Of a stretch of 39,959 bases of DNA, positions 7,751-16,501 are shown piece after piece. Location: positions 1 through 39,959 of the forward strand of contig JAMPGZ010000024.1 in the NCBI GenBank assembly GCA_023663655.1. Direction: 5' to 3'. The notes beneath the pieces were generated by a model. It searched no databases and had not been told where the DNA came from. It saw only the letters and a program-made list of their open reading frames with translations. Numbering within the stretch: position 1 is the first letter of the stretch; every line of letters begins with the position of its first letter. The translations under genes and the position numbers were made by a program. The stretch is from Lachnospiraceae bacterium (GTDB lineage: Bacteria; Bacteroidota; Bacteroidia; Bacteroidales; Muribaculaceae).

Positions 7751-10141
7751 ATGAAAAAATTCTTTTTTTCGATGTTGCTATGCGTAGCTTTCATCGCTCA
7801 GAGCCAGTCAATATGGAATGCCGATCATCTGTCACGTGTAAAACAGAATATTGACAAGCCTTATTATAGCGAGGCATACTCTCAATTACTGTCAAATGCC
7901 GATGCCCTTCTCAATGTTGAGCCTCTGTCGGTGATGATGAAAGAGAAGATGCCGGGTAGTGGAGACAAGCATGATTACATGAGTCAGGCACGCTATTATT
8001 GGCCTGATCCGTCAAAGCCCGATGGTCTTCCTTACATAAGCCGTGACGGCGTGTCCAATCCCGAACTTAACAAGCTTGACCGAAACAGGCTTGGCAATAC
8101 TGCGTCGAGAGTCATAACCTTATCGCTCGCCTGGTATTTCAGCGGCGATGAAAAGTATGCTCAGAAAGCCACACAGCTTCTGCGGGCTTGGTTCCTTGAC
8201 AAGGATACCAAAATGAATCCTAATCTCGAGTATGCCCAGATGATTCCCGGCAGGAATAATAACAAAGGGAGGAGTTTCGGGTTGATTGACAGTTATTCAT
8301 TTGTTGAGATGCTTGATGCGGTTGCCCTGCTTGAGAAATCCAAGTCATTCACCTCGAAGGATAGCAAGCAGTTGAAGAAATGGTTTGGAGATTTGACCGA
8401 ATGGATGCTTTCAAGCCCTCAGGGCATTGAGGAGAGCAATGCTGCAAATAATCATAGTGTGGCTTATGACACTCAGATAATAGCATTCCTGATCTATGCC
8501 GGCAAAATAGATGAGGCAAAGGAGATAATCAACAGTGTTCCTGAGAAACGTATATTCGCTCAGATAGAGCCCGATGGCGCTCAGCCACATGAATTACGCA
8601 GAACAATTTCGTTCCATTATTCCCATTACAATCTCGTCCATTTTGTCGATATCATGACTATGGCACGTAAACTTGGAATGGATGTGGACAAAAAAACGTC
8701 GGCAGACGGCAGAAATATTTACAAGGCGGCTGATTACCTAACCCCTTATTTAGGTAAAAACGCCCGTCAATGGGAATATCAACAGCTTAACGGCATCGAC
8801 GGTACCGTGCAGGATCTGTGTCAGACTCTTTACCGTGCGGCTACCTATCTGATCCTTCCCGATGCCAATGCTGATGATGAAATGAAGTCACGCGCCAAGA
8901 AATATCTTTCGATATATAGAGAGAACCGCATCTATAATCCATCCGACAGGTTTAATCTTCTGTTTTATGAGGCTGATGCGGTGGATCATGCCTATGCGTT
9001 TGCCGCACGACAGATGGAATATGCGGTTGACGAGGCTAATAAAGCTCGCAAAAATGAAGGGAATGCCAAAAAGCGTAAAGTCATGCCGCGTTCCATCGGA
9101 AAGGACGGATCGCTCGCCATGGTAGGCTCTCATGATTGGTGTTCAGGATTTTTCCCCGGCTCGTTGTGGCAACTGTATAATTACACCAATGACGATGCAT
9201 GGCGGCAGACCGCTATCTCATGGACTTGGCCTATCGAGGAAGCTAAATGGCATAAAGGAACTCATGATCTTGGCTTTATGATGAACAATAGTTTCGGCAA
9301 GGCATACGATATGACCGGAGAGAAATCATATAGGGATGTTGTGCTTCAGAGCGCCCGTACATTGATAAGCCGATATAACCCTACAGTGGGAAGTATCCGT
9401 TCTTGGGATCATAACCGCGACAAGTGGAAATTCCCGGTTATAATTGATAATATGATGAACCTTGAGATGCTGTTCCGGGCGACTGAGATGACCGGCGACT
9501 CGACATATTGGAATGTTGCGGTGAACCATGCCAATACCACCATGAAGAATCATTTCCGCAATGACTATTCTTCTTATCATGTGGTTGACTATGATCCCGA
9601 AACAGGCGAGGTGAGAGGCAAATGCACTCATCAGGGATATGCCGATGACTCCTATTGGAGCCGTGGACAAGGCTGGGGACTTTATGGCTTCACGATGTGT
9701 TATAGATTTACCGGCGATGAAGCTTATTTGAAGCAGGGCGAGAGTATCGCCGACTTCTTCCTTTCGCTTGAAAACCTTCCCGGCGACGGAATCCCTTACT
9801 GGGACATGAAGATGCCGTCGGTTTCCGATTGCACTTCGGAAAAGGTCAATGGTGAAATTCCCCGCGATGCTTCATCGGCAGCTATTATCGCGTCAGGTCT
9901 TTATGAACTATGCGTCTACGTGGCCCCTGAAAAAGGTGCCCGTTATAAGGCTTTCGCTGACAAGATCGTTGACAGCCTGAACAATAACTATCAGGCTCAA
10001 CCCGGAACCAATTATGGCTTCCTGTTGCTGCATTCCACAGGTCATCATCCCGGAGGAAGCGAGATTGACGTGCCGTTGAATTATGCCGACTATTACTATC
10101 TGGAGGCATTAGCGCGAAAACGACAACTTGAAAATATATAG
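7751..10141 (+). CDS. Fused polysaccharide lyase (alginate-lyase-like) and GH88 unsaturated uronyl hydrolase
   Basis: 796 residues with a signal peptide (ATG at 7751 preferred over TTG at 7745). The N-terminal half (about 40-330) resembles the alginate lyase superfamily: NNHS with His235, and a Tyr-rich segment RRTISFHYSHYN (residues 283-294) where that family carries its catalytic Tyr. A PL38-type member is possible, but I cannot fix the family. The C-terminal half (about 420-790) is GH88: HDLGF with Asp506 and IIDNMMNLE with Asp566 match the two active-site Asp of characterised unsaturated glucuronyl hydrolases in both motif and spacing, and GYADDSYWSRGQGWGLYGF is the family signature. The lyase would cut at uronic acids by beta-elimination, and GH88 would hydrate and release the unsaturated uronic acid formed. 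Having both in one chain is the notable point. Location is probably periplasm. Confidence 0.88.
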   Translation: MKKFFFSMLLCVAFIAQSQSIWNADHLSRVKQNIDKPYYSEAYSQLLSNADALLNVEPLSVMMKEKMPGSGDKHDYMSQARYYWPDPSKPDGLPYISRDGVSNPELNKLDRNRLGNTASRVITLSLAWYFSGDEKYAQKATQLLRAWFLDKDTKMNPNLEYAQMIPGRNNNKGRSFGLIDSYSFVEMLDAVALLEKSKSFTSKDSKQLKKWFGDLTEWMLSSPQGIEESNAANNHSVAYDTQIIAFLIYAGKIDEAKEIINSVPEKRIFAQIEPDGAQPHELRRTISFHYSHYNLVHFVDIMTMARKLGMDVDKKTSADGRNIYKAADYLTPYLGKNARQWEYQQLNGIDGTVQDLCQTLYRAATYLILPDANADDEMKSRAKKYLSIYRENRIYNPSDRFNLLFYEADAVDHAYAFAARQMEYAVDEANKARKNEGNAKKRKVMPRSIGKDGSLAMVGSHDWCSGFFPGSLWQLYNYTNDDAWRQTAISWTWPIEEAKWHKGTHDLGFMMNNSFGKAYDMTGEKSYRDVVLQSARTLISRYNPTVGSIRSWDHNRDKWKFPVIIDNMMNLEMLFRATEMTGDSTYWNVAVNHANTTMKNHFRNDYSSYHVVDYDPETGEVRGKCTHQGYADDSYWSRGQGWGLYGFTMCYRFTGDEAYLKQGESIADFFLSLENLPGDGIPYWDMKMPSVSDCTSEKVNGEIPRDASSAAIIASGLYELCVYVAPEKGARYKAFADKIVDSLNNNYQAQPGTNYGFLLLHSTGHHPGGSEIDVPLNYADYYYLEALARKRQLENI

Positions 10142-10153
10142 AAGTAAATTGCA

Positions 10154-11416
10154 ATGGAAAAAAATATAAGCCGTCTTGCATTAGCGGCTATAATAGCAGC
10201 AGGCTCTGTTGCCTGTAGTAATAATAATAATTCAACAGAATCATCGCTGCCTGAAGAGGCTTTTGTCAGGGTTCAGGGACAGGATCTTATCCAGCCCGAT
10301 GGTACAAAGCTCTATATAGTAGGCACTAATCTCGGAAATTGGTTAAATCCTGAGGGATATATGTTTGGATTCCGTAATACCAATTCTCCGAGGTTCATCA
10401 ATGAGATGTTCTGTGAAATGGTGGGAGAGGAATTCACGGCTGATTTCTGGAAACAGTTCAAGGACAATTATATCACACGTAAAGACGTGGAGTTTATTGC
10501 TTCTACCGGAGCCAATACCATTCGTCTGCCGTTCCATTATAAGTTATTCACCGATGAGGATTATATGGGGCTTACTGCTTCTCAGGATGGTTTTGCCCGA
10601 GTGGACAGTGTGGTTAAGTGGTGCCGTGACAATGATCTTTACCTGATATTGGATATGCACGATGCTCCGGGTGGACAAACCGGCGACAATATTGATGACA
10701 GTTATGGGTATCCCTGGCTATTTGATGATGAATCGGCACAACAGAAATTCTGTGATATATGGCACGACATCGCTGAATATTATAAGAATGAGCCGGTTAT
10801 CTTAGGCTATGAGCTGATAAATGAGCCTATAGCTCCATATTTTGAAAATGTGGATGAGCTGAATTCAAAACTTGAGCCTCTACATAAACGAGCAGTGGCA
10901 GCTATACGTGAGGTGGATAAAAATCACATAATTCTGCTTGGAGGATCGCAATGGAATGGAAATTTCAAGCCTTTTACCGACTGGAAATATGACGATAAGC
11001 TCATGTACACCTGTCACCGTTACGGTTCAGAGCCTACGGCTGACGCTATCAGAAGCATAATTGAGTTCCGCGACAGTGTGAATCTGCCTATGTACATGGG
11101 TGAGATCGGGCATAACACGTATGAATGGCAACGTGCTTTCTGCGATGTGATGGAGGAGAATAATATAGGTTATACTTTCTGGCCTTATAAGAAAATCGAC
11201 GGTTCATGCATGATGGGGGTCAAGGCTCCTGAGAATTGGGATTCAATAGTTGGTTTTGCCGAAGCTCCCCGCGATAATTATGCTTCCATACGCAAGGCTC
11301 GTCCTGAAAAAGGATTGGCGCAAAAGGCGATGCTCGATTTTATCGAAAACAGCAAAGCTGAGAATTGCGTGCCGCAAAAGGATTATATCAGATCAATAAA
11401 ACTAAATGTGAATTAA
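10154..11416 (+). CDS. GH5-family endo-beta-glycanase lipoprotein
   Basis: 420 residues, lipoprotein signal (AAGSVAC, Cys21) followed by an Asn/Ser-rich linker. The (beta/alpha)8 GH5 fold shows GTNLGNWLNPEG near the start, NTIRLPFHYKLF, DMHDAPGGQ, the acid/base Glu in GYELINEP (about Glu224), CHRYG and the nucleophile Glu in YMGEIG (about Glu317). It should cut an internal beta-linked glycan backbone with retention. The subfamily, and so the exact linkage, cannot be read by eye. As a lipoprotein it may act at the cell surface, supplying oligosaccharides to the SusC/SusD pair. It starts 12 bp after the lyase gene and ends 5 bp before the GH3 gene. Confidence 0.88.
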   Translation: MEKNISRLALAAIIAAGSVACSNNNNSTESSLPEEAFVRVQGQDLIQPDGTKLYIVGTNLGNWLNPEGYMFGFRNTNSPRFINEMFCEMVGEEFTADFWKQFKDNYITRKDVEFIASTGANTIRLPFHYKLFTDEDYMGLTASQDGFARVDSVVKWCRDNDLYLILDMHDAPGGQTGDNIDDSYGYPWLFDDESAQQKFCDIWHDIAEYYKNEPVILGYELINEPIAPYFENVDELNSKLEPLHKRAVAAIREVDKNHIILLGGSQWNGNFKPFTDWKYDDKLMYTCHRYGSEPTADAIRSIIEFRDSVNLPMYMGEIGHNTYEWQRAFCDVMEENNIGYTFWPYKKIDGSCMMGVKAPENWDSIVGFAEAPRDNYASIRKARPEKGLAQKAMLDFIENSKAENCVPQKDYIRSIKLNVN

Positions 11417-11421
11417 CAGCC

Positions 11422-13659
11422 ATGAAATCATTATATTCAGCATTGACCGTGTCATTTTTGGCATTGACCGCTTTTGCCCAGAATAAGAGTGTTCCGGTTT
11501 ATAAAGACGCGGATAAGCCCATCGAGGAGCGAGTGGATGATGCTTTATCACGAATGACACTTGAAGAAAAAGTGGGATTGCTTCATGCTCAGTCAAAATT
11601 CTGCTCGCGTGGAGTGCAAAGGCTCGGCATCCCTGAATTGTGGACTACCGACGGTCCTCACGGCATTCGTCCCGAAGTGCTTTGGGACGAGTGGGAGCAA
11701 GCCGGATGGGGTAATGACTCGTGTGTGGCATTTCCTGCGTTGACTTGTCTTGCCGCGACATGGGATCCTGAAGTGGCATTACTGTATGGAACATCCATAG
11801 GTGAAGAAGCTCGCTATAGGGAAAAGGATGTGCTTCTTGGTCCCGGAGTCAACATATACAGGACTCCGCTCAACGGGCGTAATTTTGAATATATGGGTGA
11901 GGACCCTTTTCTTGCAGGAAAGATGGTAGTGCCTTATATAAAAGGTGTGCAGAGTAATGGCGTTGCAACTTGTGTGAAGCACTATGCTCTTAACAACCAT
12001 GAAGTGAACCGGCACACGACCAATGTGGCGGTTGATGACCGTACACTCTATGAAATATATCTTCCGGCATTTAAGGCTGCTGTAGTCGATGGGGGAACTT
12101 GGTCGATCATGGGAGCTTATAATCTTTATAAAGATCAGCACGCGTGTCATAACAAATATCTTCTGAATGATATCCTTAAAGGAGAGTGGGGATTTGACGG
12201 TGCGGTCATCAGTGATTGGGGCGGGACTCATGATACTGACGAGGCTATCGCCAATGGTCTTGATCTGGAATTTGGCAGTTGGACCAATGGCTTGTCTAAC
12301 GGTCGCAGTAATGCGTATGACAATTATTATCTTGCCGATCCGTATCTTGCTCGTATCAAGGAGGGCAAAGTGGGGACAACGGAACTTGATGATAAAGCCC
12401 GGCGTGTGCTCCGGCTTATTTTCCGCACGTCGATGCGTCAGGGCAAACCGTTTGGCTCTCTATGCAGCGATGAGCATTATGATGCGGCACGGAAGATAGG
12501 TGATGCAGGAATAGTGTTATTGCGTAATGAAGGTCAGGTACTGCCCATTCCGAATCAAGGCAAAGGGCGAATTCTTGTAGTGGGAGAGAATGCGATAAAG
12601 ATGATGACTGTAGGTGGCGGAAGTTCGTCGCTAAAAGTTCAGCGCGAGGTCCTTCCTTACGACGGGATTTGTGAGATGGCTAAATCAATGGGATGGACAG
12701 TGGATTATGCCCGAGGTTATGTGGGCGATGTGACAGGTGCCTACAATGGAGTGACCACGGGGCAGGATCTGTCAGAGTCACGCAGTGCTGCCGAGTTGAT
12801 CGCTGAAGCAGTGGAAAAGGCAAAAAATGCTGATTATGTGATATTTGTTGGCGGCTTGAATAAAAGCAAGCATCAGGATTGTGAGGATTCTGATCGTGAG
12901 TCGCTTGAATTGCCGTATAATCAGAATGACGTGATTGAGGCTCTCGCTGATGCTAATAAGAATGTGATAGTGGTGAATGTGAGCGGTAACGCTGTGGCTA
13001 TGCCATGGGTAAAGAAAGTTCCGGCAATCGTTCAAGCGTGGTTTCTTGGCTCGGAAGCAGGAAACTCTATTTCCGATGTATTGTTTGGAAAGGTGAATCC
13101 GTCGGGTAAGCTTCCATTCACATTCCCGGTGAAGCTTGATGATGTCGGTGCTCATGCCACAAACAGTTATCCGGGCGTTAAGCGTGCTCAGGAAAATGTG
13201 TGGGACAATGTTTACGGCGAAGGAATTCTTGTGGGCTACCGTTGGCATGACACAAAGAAGATCGCTCCATTGTTTGCGTTTGGTCACGGATTGAGCTATA
13301 CTACATTTGATTATGGAAAACTTATAGCCGATCGTAAGAAAATGCAAAATGATGAGGAGATCACCTTTACCGTGCCTGTGACTAACTCAGGAAAGATTGC
13401 GGGCGCTGAGGTGGTTCAGCTTTATATTTCCGATCCGAAATCTTCTGTCATGCGTCCTGCCAAGGAGCTGAAGGGATTTGCAAAGGTGTTCTTACAGCCC
13501 GGTGAAACACGTGAGGTGTCATTTACTGTCAATAAGGATGCATTGAGCTACTTTGATGCCGACAGCCATCAATGGGTTGCCGAACCCGGAAAATTTGTGG
13601 CTATAGTCGCTTCGGCAAGTGATGATCCACGTTCGTCAGTTGAGTTTAATCTTGAATAA
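11422..13659 (+). CDS. GH3-family beta-glycosidase
   Basis: 745 residues from the ATG at 11422 (signal peptide ending in TAFAQ). The open frame extends upstream into the GH5 gene, but that start gives no signal peptide. The N-terminal barrel contains KHYALNNHEVNRH and the nucleophile Asp in AVISDWGGTHD (about Asp265). An alpha/beta sandwich follows (VVGENA, VIFVGG), and a C-terminal fibronectin-III-like domain (ELKGFAKVFLQPGETREVSF) closes it. This is the standard three-domain beta-glucosidase/beta-xylosidase layout. It would remove terminal beta-glucose or a similar sugar from oligosaccharides in the periplasm. Sugar specificity is not readable. Confidence 0.92.
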   Translation: MKSLYSALTVSFLALTAFAQNKSVPVYKDADKPIEERVDDALSRMTLEEKVGLLHAQSKFCSRGVQRLGIPELWTTDGPHGIRPEVLWDEWEQAGWGNDSCVAFPALTCLAATWDPEVALLYGTSIGEEARYREKDVLLGPGVNIYRTPLNGRNFEYMGEDPFLAGKMVVPYIKGVQSNGVATCVKHYALNNHEVNRHTTNVAVDDRTLYEIYLPAFKAAVVDGGTWSIMGAYNLYKDQHACHNKYLLNDILKGEWGFDGAVISDWGGTHDTDEAIANGLDLEFGSWTNGLSNGRSNAYDNYYLADPYLARIKEGKVGTTELDDKARRVLRLIFRTSMRQGKPFGSLCSDEHYDAARKIGDAGIVLLRNEGQVLPIPNQGKGRILVVGENAIKMMTVGGGSSSLKVQREVLPYDGICEMAKSMGWTVDYARGYVGDVTGAYNGVTTGQDLSESRSAAELIAEAVEKAKNADYVIFVGGLNKSKHQDCEDSDRESLELPYNQNDVIEALADANKNVIVVNVSGNAVAMPWVKKVPAIVQAWFLGSEAGNSISDVLFGKVNPSGKLPFTFPVKLDDVGAHATNSYPGVKRAQENVWDNVYGEGILVGYRWHDTKKIAPLFAFGHGLSYTTFDYGKLIADRKKMQNDEEITFTVPVTNSGKIAGAEVVQLYISDPKSSVMRPAKELKGFAKVFLQPGETREVSFTVNKDALSYFDADSHQWVAEPGKFVAIVASASDDPRSSVEFNLE

Positions 13660-13680
13660 AGGCATATAATTGGTTTAGTA

Positions 13681-13733
13681 ATGAGCCGTTGACTTGTTTC
13701 CTGTTGGGTTTCATGTCGTGGCTCATTTTTTTT
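13681..13733 (+). terminator. Intrinsic terminator directly before the GH2 start codon
   Basis: ATGAGCC (13681-13687) pairs with GGCTCAT (13720-13726), extended by two G-U pairs, and is followed by eight T (13726-13733). This is terminator-shaped, yet only 12 nt separate the T-run from the GH2 ATG at 13746. I see no TAnnTTTG box in those 12 nt, so GH2 expression probably depends on read-through. Confidence 0.65.
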
Positions 13734-13745
13734 CGTTATGATAAT

Positions 13746-16307
13746 ATGAAGAGAGTGAACATTGTGATAGGACTGCTTTTGGCAGTGATGCCGACGACGT
13801 TGCAAGCGGAAAGGCAAGAGAAAACAATTAATGATGGATGGGACTTTAGATTTCCGTCTCAGAATGAATGGAAAAGGGTGACGGTTCCCCACACATTTAA
13901 TGCCGATGCTTATTTTTCGCGAGATTATTACAAAGGGAAAGGTGAGTATCGCCGTAATGTCAATATCAGGTCGATTGATCCCGATAAGCGTTATTTCATA
14001 AGGTTTGACGCGGCAAATAAGGTGGCTGAAGTAGCAATAAACAATCACCCGCTTGCCACGCACTTCGGTGGCTATACTGCTTTTATCGTTGATGTGACCG
14101 ATTATTTGACGGTTGGGAACAATGACCTTGCGGTCACGGTCGACAATTCCCGTGTCGATGTAGGTCCGATTTCTGCCGACTATACTTTTTGGGGTGGTCT
14201 TTATAGGGATGTGTGGATGATAACCACTCCACAGGTGCATTTCGATATGGCTGATTACGGAAGTGACGGTGTTGCGGTAAATGTGAGAAAAGTGGATGAA
14301 AAAATAGCATCGGTCAGTGTGTCGGCGGGGGTGAGGAACGATTCGCCGCAGCCGGCATCGGTATTGGTTAAGAATCACATTATAGCTCCTGACGGTTCCA
14401 TTGCTGCCGTGAATGAAAAGAAAATAAAGATTGGAGCAATGGCGAATTTTAAAGTTGACATTGACCTTGAAGACATAAAGAATCCTCAATTATGGAGCCC
14501 TGACACGCCTTATCTCTATAGTGTCAGAACGGGGATTTATGATATTGGTTCAGGAGAGAAACTTGATGAGGTAGTTAATCCTCTTGGGCTAAGATGGTTT
14601 TCATTTGATGCTGACAAAGGATTTTTCCTCAATGGCAAGCACCTGAAATTGAGAGGTGTGAACCGTCATCAAGATATGGCACCGCTCGGATGGGCTCTTG
14701 GTGACGATGCCCATCGATATGATTTTGAACTGATTAAAGAGCTTGGAGCTAATTTTGTGAGACTGGCTCATTATCCTCAGGACAGGGCGGTGCTTGATGC
14801 TTGTGACCGTCTTGGACTGCTCGTGTGGGAGGAGATTCCGGTGGTAAATAGAGTCGATTCAACCCCGGGGTTTGATGATAACGTGGCTAATGAACTGGTT
14901 GAGATGATTCGTCAGCATCGCAATCATCCGTCGGTGATAGGCTGGGGATATATGAATGAAATTTTGTTGAGGGCTCCCGGCGATAACGATAGTCCGTGGA
15001 ATGGTGTTCGTAATCACACATTGGAACTCGCTGATCGCCTTGAACGATTGTTGAAACAGGAGGATCCGTCGCGGGTGTCATTTACCGCGTTTCATGGTAG
15101 TGATAGGTATAATAAAGTAGGACTGAATATTGCCGATGTGACCGGATGGAATCTGTATCAAGGATGGTATGGCGGAGACTTGAACGGATTTGACCGCTAT
15201 CTTGAAGATCAGCATAGTCGATTTCCTGATAAACCGGTAATAGTGAGTGAATGGGGTGCCGGCTCCGACAGAAGGCTGCATTCATTGAGTCCCGTGCCGT
15301 TTGATTTCTCGATTGAATATCAGCAACGGTATGTGGAACATTATCTGCCATATATTGAAACTCATGATTTTGTTGCAGGTGGAGCATACTGGAATTTTAT
15401 TGATTTTAATGTGGCGGAACGACAGGAGTCAATGCCGAGGGTTAATAACAAGGGACTTGCCTACAATAATCGTGAATTGAAGGATGTGGCTTATTATTTT
15501 AAGGCTGCATGGAGAGATGATGTGCCGGTGCTTCATATAGCAACCCGTGATTGGGATGAACGTGTGGTTGAACAAGAAACACTCATGCCTGTCAAGATCT
15601 ATGGCAATGTCGATGAGGTGGACCTGATTCTCAATGGCGCTTCACTTGGAAAAAAGAAACTGGATAACTATAACTGTGTTTTTGACGTTGAATTTGCCTC
15701 CGGAAAATCCATTCTTTCTGCACGTGCCGTGAAGGATGGAAAGGATGTGGAAGATGTGGCTGTAGTTGACATTAAGAATGCTCCTCAGATAGACCGTGGC
15801 GAAACTCTTGCGGTGAATGTGGGAAGCAAATGTTTCTTTAAGTCTGATTTTGATAAGTTAACATGGTTGCCTGATAGGGAATATTCAAATGGAGCTTGGG
15901 GATATATAGGCGGTAAAGATAAGTCTACGACCGGCGAAATATTTAATACGGTCGATAATCCCATATATCAGACTTGCCGTGAGGGAATCGATGAATATCG
16001 CTTTGACGTTTCCGGCGGTAGATATGAGGTGGAATTATTGTTTGCTGATGTTAATCGTCCCTCTTCGTTAAGTCCTTATCTGTTGGGACGTGGAGAGAGT
16101 TGCAATGTGGAGGGTGAGACTCGCATGAATATTGAAATCAATGGAGTGACTGTTGAAGAGAATTATTCCCCATCTGATGGTGACAACTATTTTCAGCCGG
16201 TGCGTCGCCGTTATGTGGTTGACAGTAACGGAGGTGGCATTCGGGTGAAGTTCCTTCCACTGTCGGGATCACCTGCGCTCTGTGGAATTGTTTTGCGTCG
16301 TAATTGA
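13746..16307 (+). CDS. GH2-family glycosidase with C-terminal malectin-like domain
   Basis: 853 residues from the ATG at 13746, which gives the signal peptide MKRVNIVIGLLLAV...LQA. An upstream in-frame start lies inside the terminator hairpin and is unlikely. Domain order: sugar-binding jelly roll (about 25-180), Ig-like domain (about 185-280), TIM barrel (about 285-580) with acid/base Glu405 in GYMNE and nucleophile Glu502 in VSEWGAGSD, a further beta domain, then a malectin-like carbohydrate-binding domain (about 680-853). Family members are beta-galactosidases, beta-glucuronidases and beta-mannosidases. I cannot choose among them. The long C-terminal extension is common in Bacteroidetes GH2 enzymes. 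It is the last gene of the locus, followed by a strong hairpin. Confidence 0.9.
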   Translation: MKRVNIVIGLLLAVMPTTLQAERQEKTINDGWDFRFPSQNEWKRVTVPHTFNADAYFSRDYYKGKGEYRRNVNIRSIDPDKRYFIRFDAANKVAEVAINNHPLATHFGGYTAFIVDVTDYLTVGNNDLAVTVDNSRVDVGPISADYTFWGGLYRDVWMITTPQVHFDMADYGSDGVAVNVRKVDEKIASVSVSAGVRNDSPQPASVLVKNHIIAPDGSIAAVNEKKIKIGAMANFKVDIDLEDIKNPQLWSPDTPYLYSVRTGIYDIGSGEKLDEVVNPLGLRWFSFDADKGFFLNGKHLKLRGVNRHQDMAPLGWALGDDAHRYDFELIKELGANFVRLAHYPQDRAVLDACDRLGLLVWEEIPVVNRVDSTPGFDDNVANELVEMIRQHRNHPSVIGWGYMNEILLRAPGDNDSPWNGVRNHTLELADRLERLLKQEDPSRVSFTAFHGSDRYNKVGLNIADVTGWNLYQGWYGGDLNGFDRYLEDQHSRFPDKPVIVSEWGAGSDRRLHSLSPVPFDFSIEYQQRYVEHYLPYIETHDFVAGGAYWNFIDFNVAERQESMPRVNNKGLAYNNRELKDVAYYFKAAWRDDVPVLHIATRDWDERVVEQETLMPVKIYGNVDEVDLILNGASLGKKKLDNYNCVFDVEFASGKSILSARAVKDGKDVEDVAVVDIKNAPQIDRGETLAVNVGSKCFFKSDFDKLTWLPDREYSNGAWGYIGGKDKSTTGEIFNTVDNPIYQTCREGIDEYRFDVSGGRYEVELLFADVNRPSSLSPYLLGRGESCNVEGETRMNIEINGVTVEENYSPSDGDNYFQPVRRRYVVDSNGGGIRVKFLPLSGSPALCGIVLRRN

Positions 16308-16341
16308 CGACTTGGATTCGACAGAGGAACACTCGATATAA

Positions 16342-16385
16342 AAAACATTGGCAATCAGACATCGATTTCTGATTGCCAATGTTTT
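16342..16385. terminator. Bidirectional terminator between the GH2 and tRNA-Thr genes
   Basis: An 18-bp perfect inverted repeat: AAAACATTGGCAATCAGA (16342-16359) and its complement (16368-16385), loop of 8. The A/T ends give a T-run in either direction, so it can stop both the + strand locus and the - strand tRNA transcript. Confidence 0.88.
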
Positions 16386-16394
16386 ATCTTTGGG

Positions 16395-16467
16395 AGCCAC
16401 AAAGGGGGGTCGAACCCCTGACCTTTTCGTTACGAATGAAATGCTCTACCGACTGAGCTATTGTGGC
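16395..16467 (-). tRNA. tRNA-Thr (anticodon CGT)
   Basis: A 73-nt cloverleaf on the - strand. The acceptor stem GCCACAA pairs with TTGTGGC with discriminator T; D-arm GCTC..GAGC; anticodon loop TTCGTAA gives CGT, reading ACG (Thr); T-arm GGGG TTCGACC CCCC type. The anticodon stem TTTCA/CGAAA ends in an A-C mismatch next to the loop. CCA is not encoded (the gene is followed by CCCA). The loop and variable region closely resemble E. coli tRNA-Thr(CGU). Confidence 0.95.
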
Positions 16468-16501
16468 TTATTTGCGGGTGCAAATATACTAATTATTTTG
16501 C

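Noticed and set aside
13569-14489. 306-residue open frame on the - strand over the GH3/GH2 junction
   Set aside because: It lies opposite two well-supported genes, spans a terminator, and its sequence shows no family motif; it is an antisense shadow.
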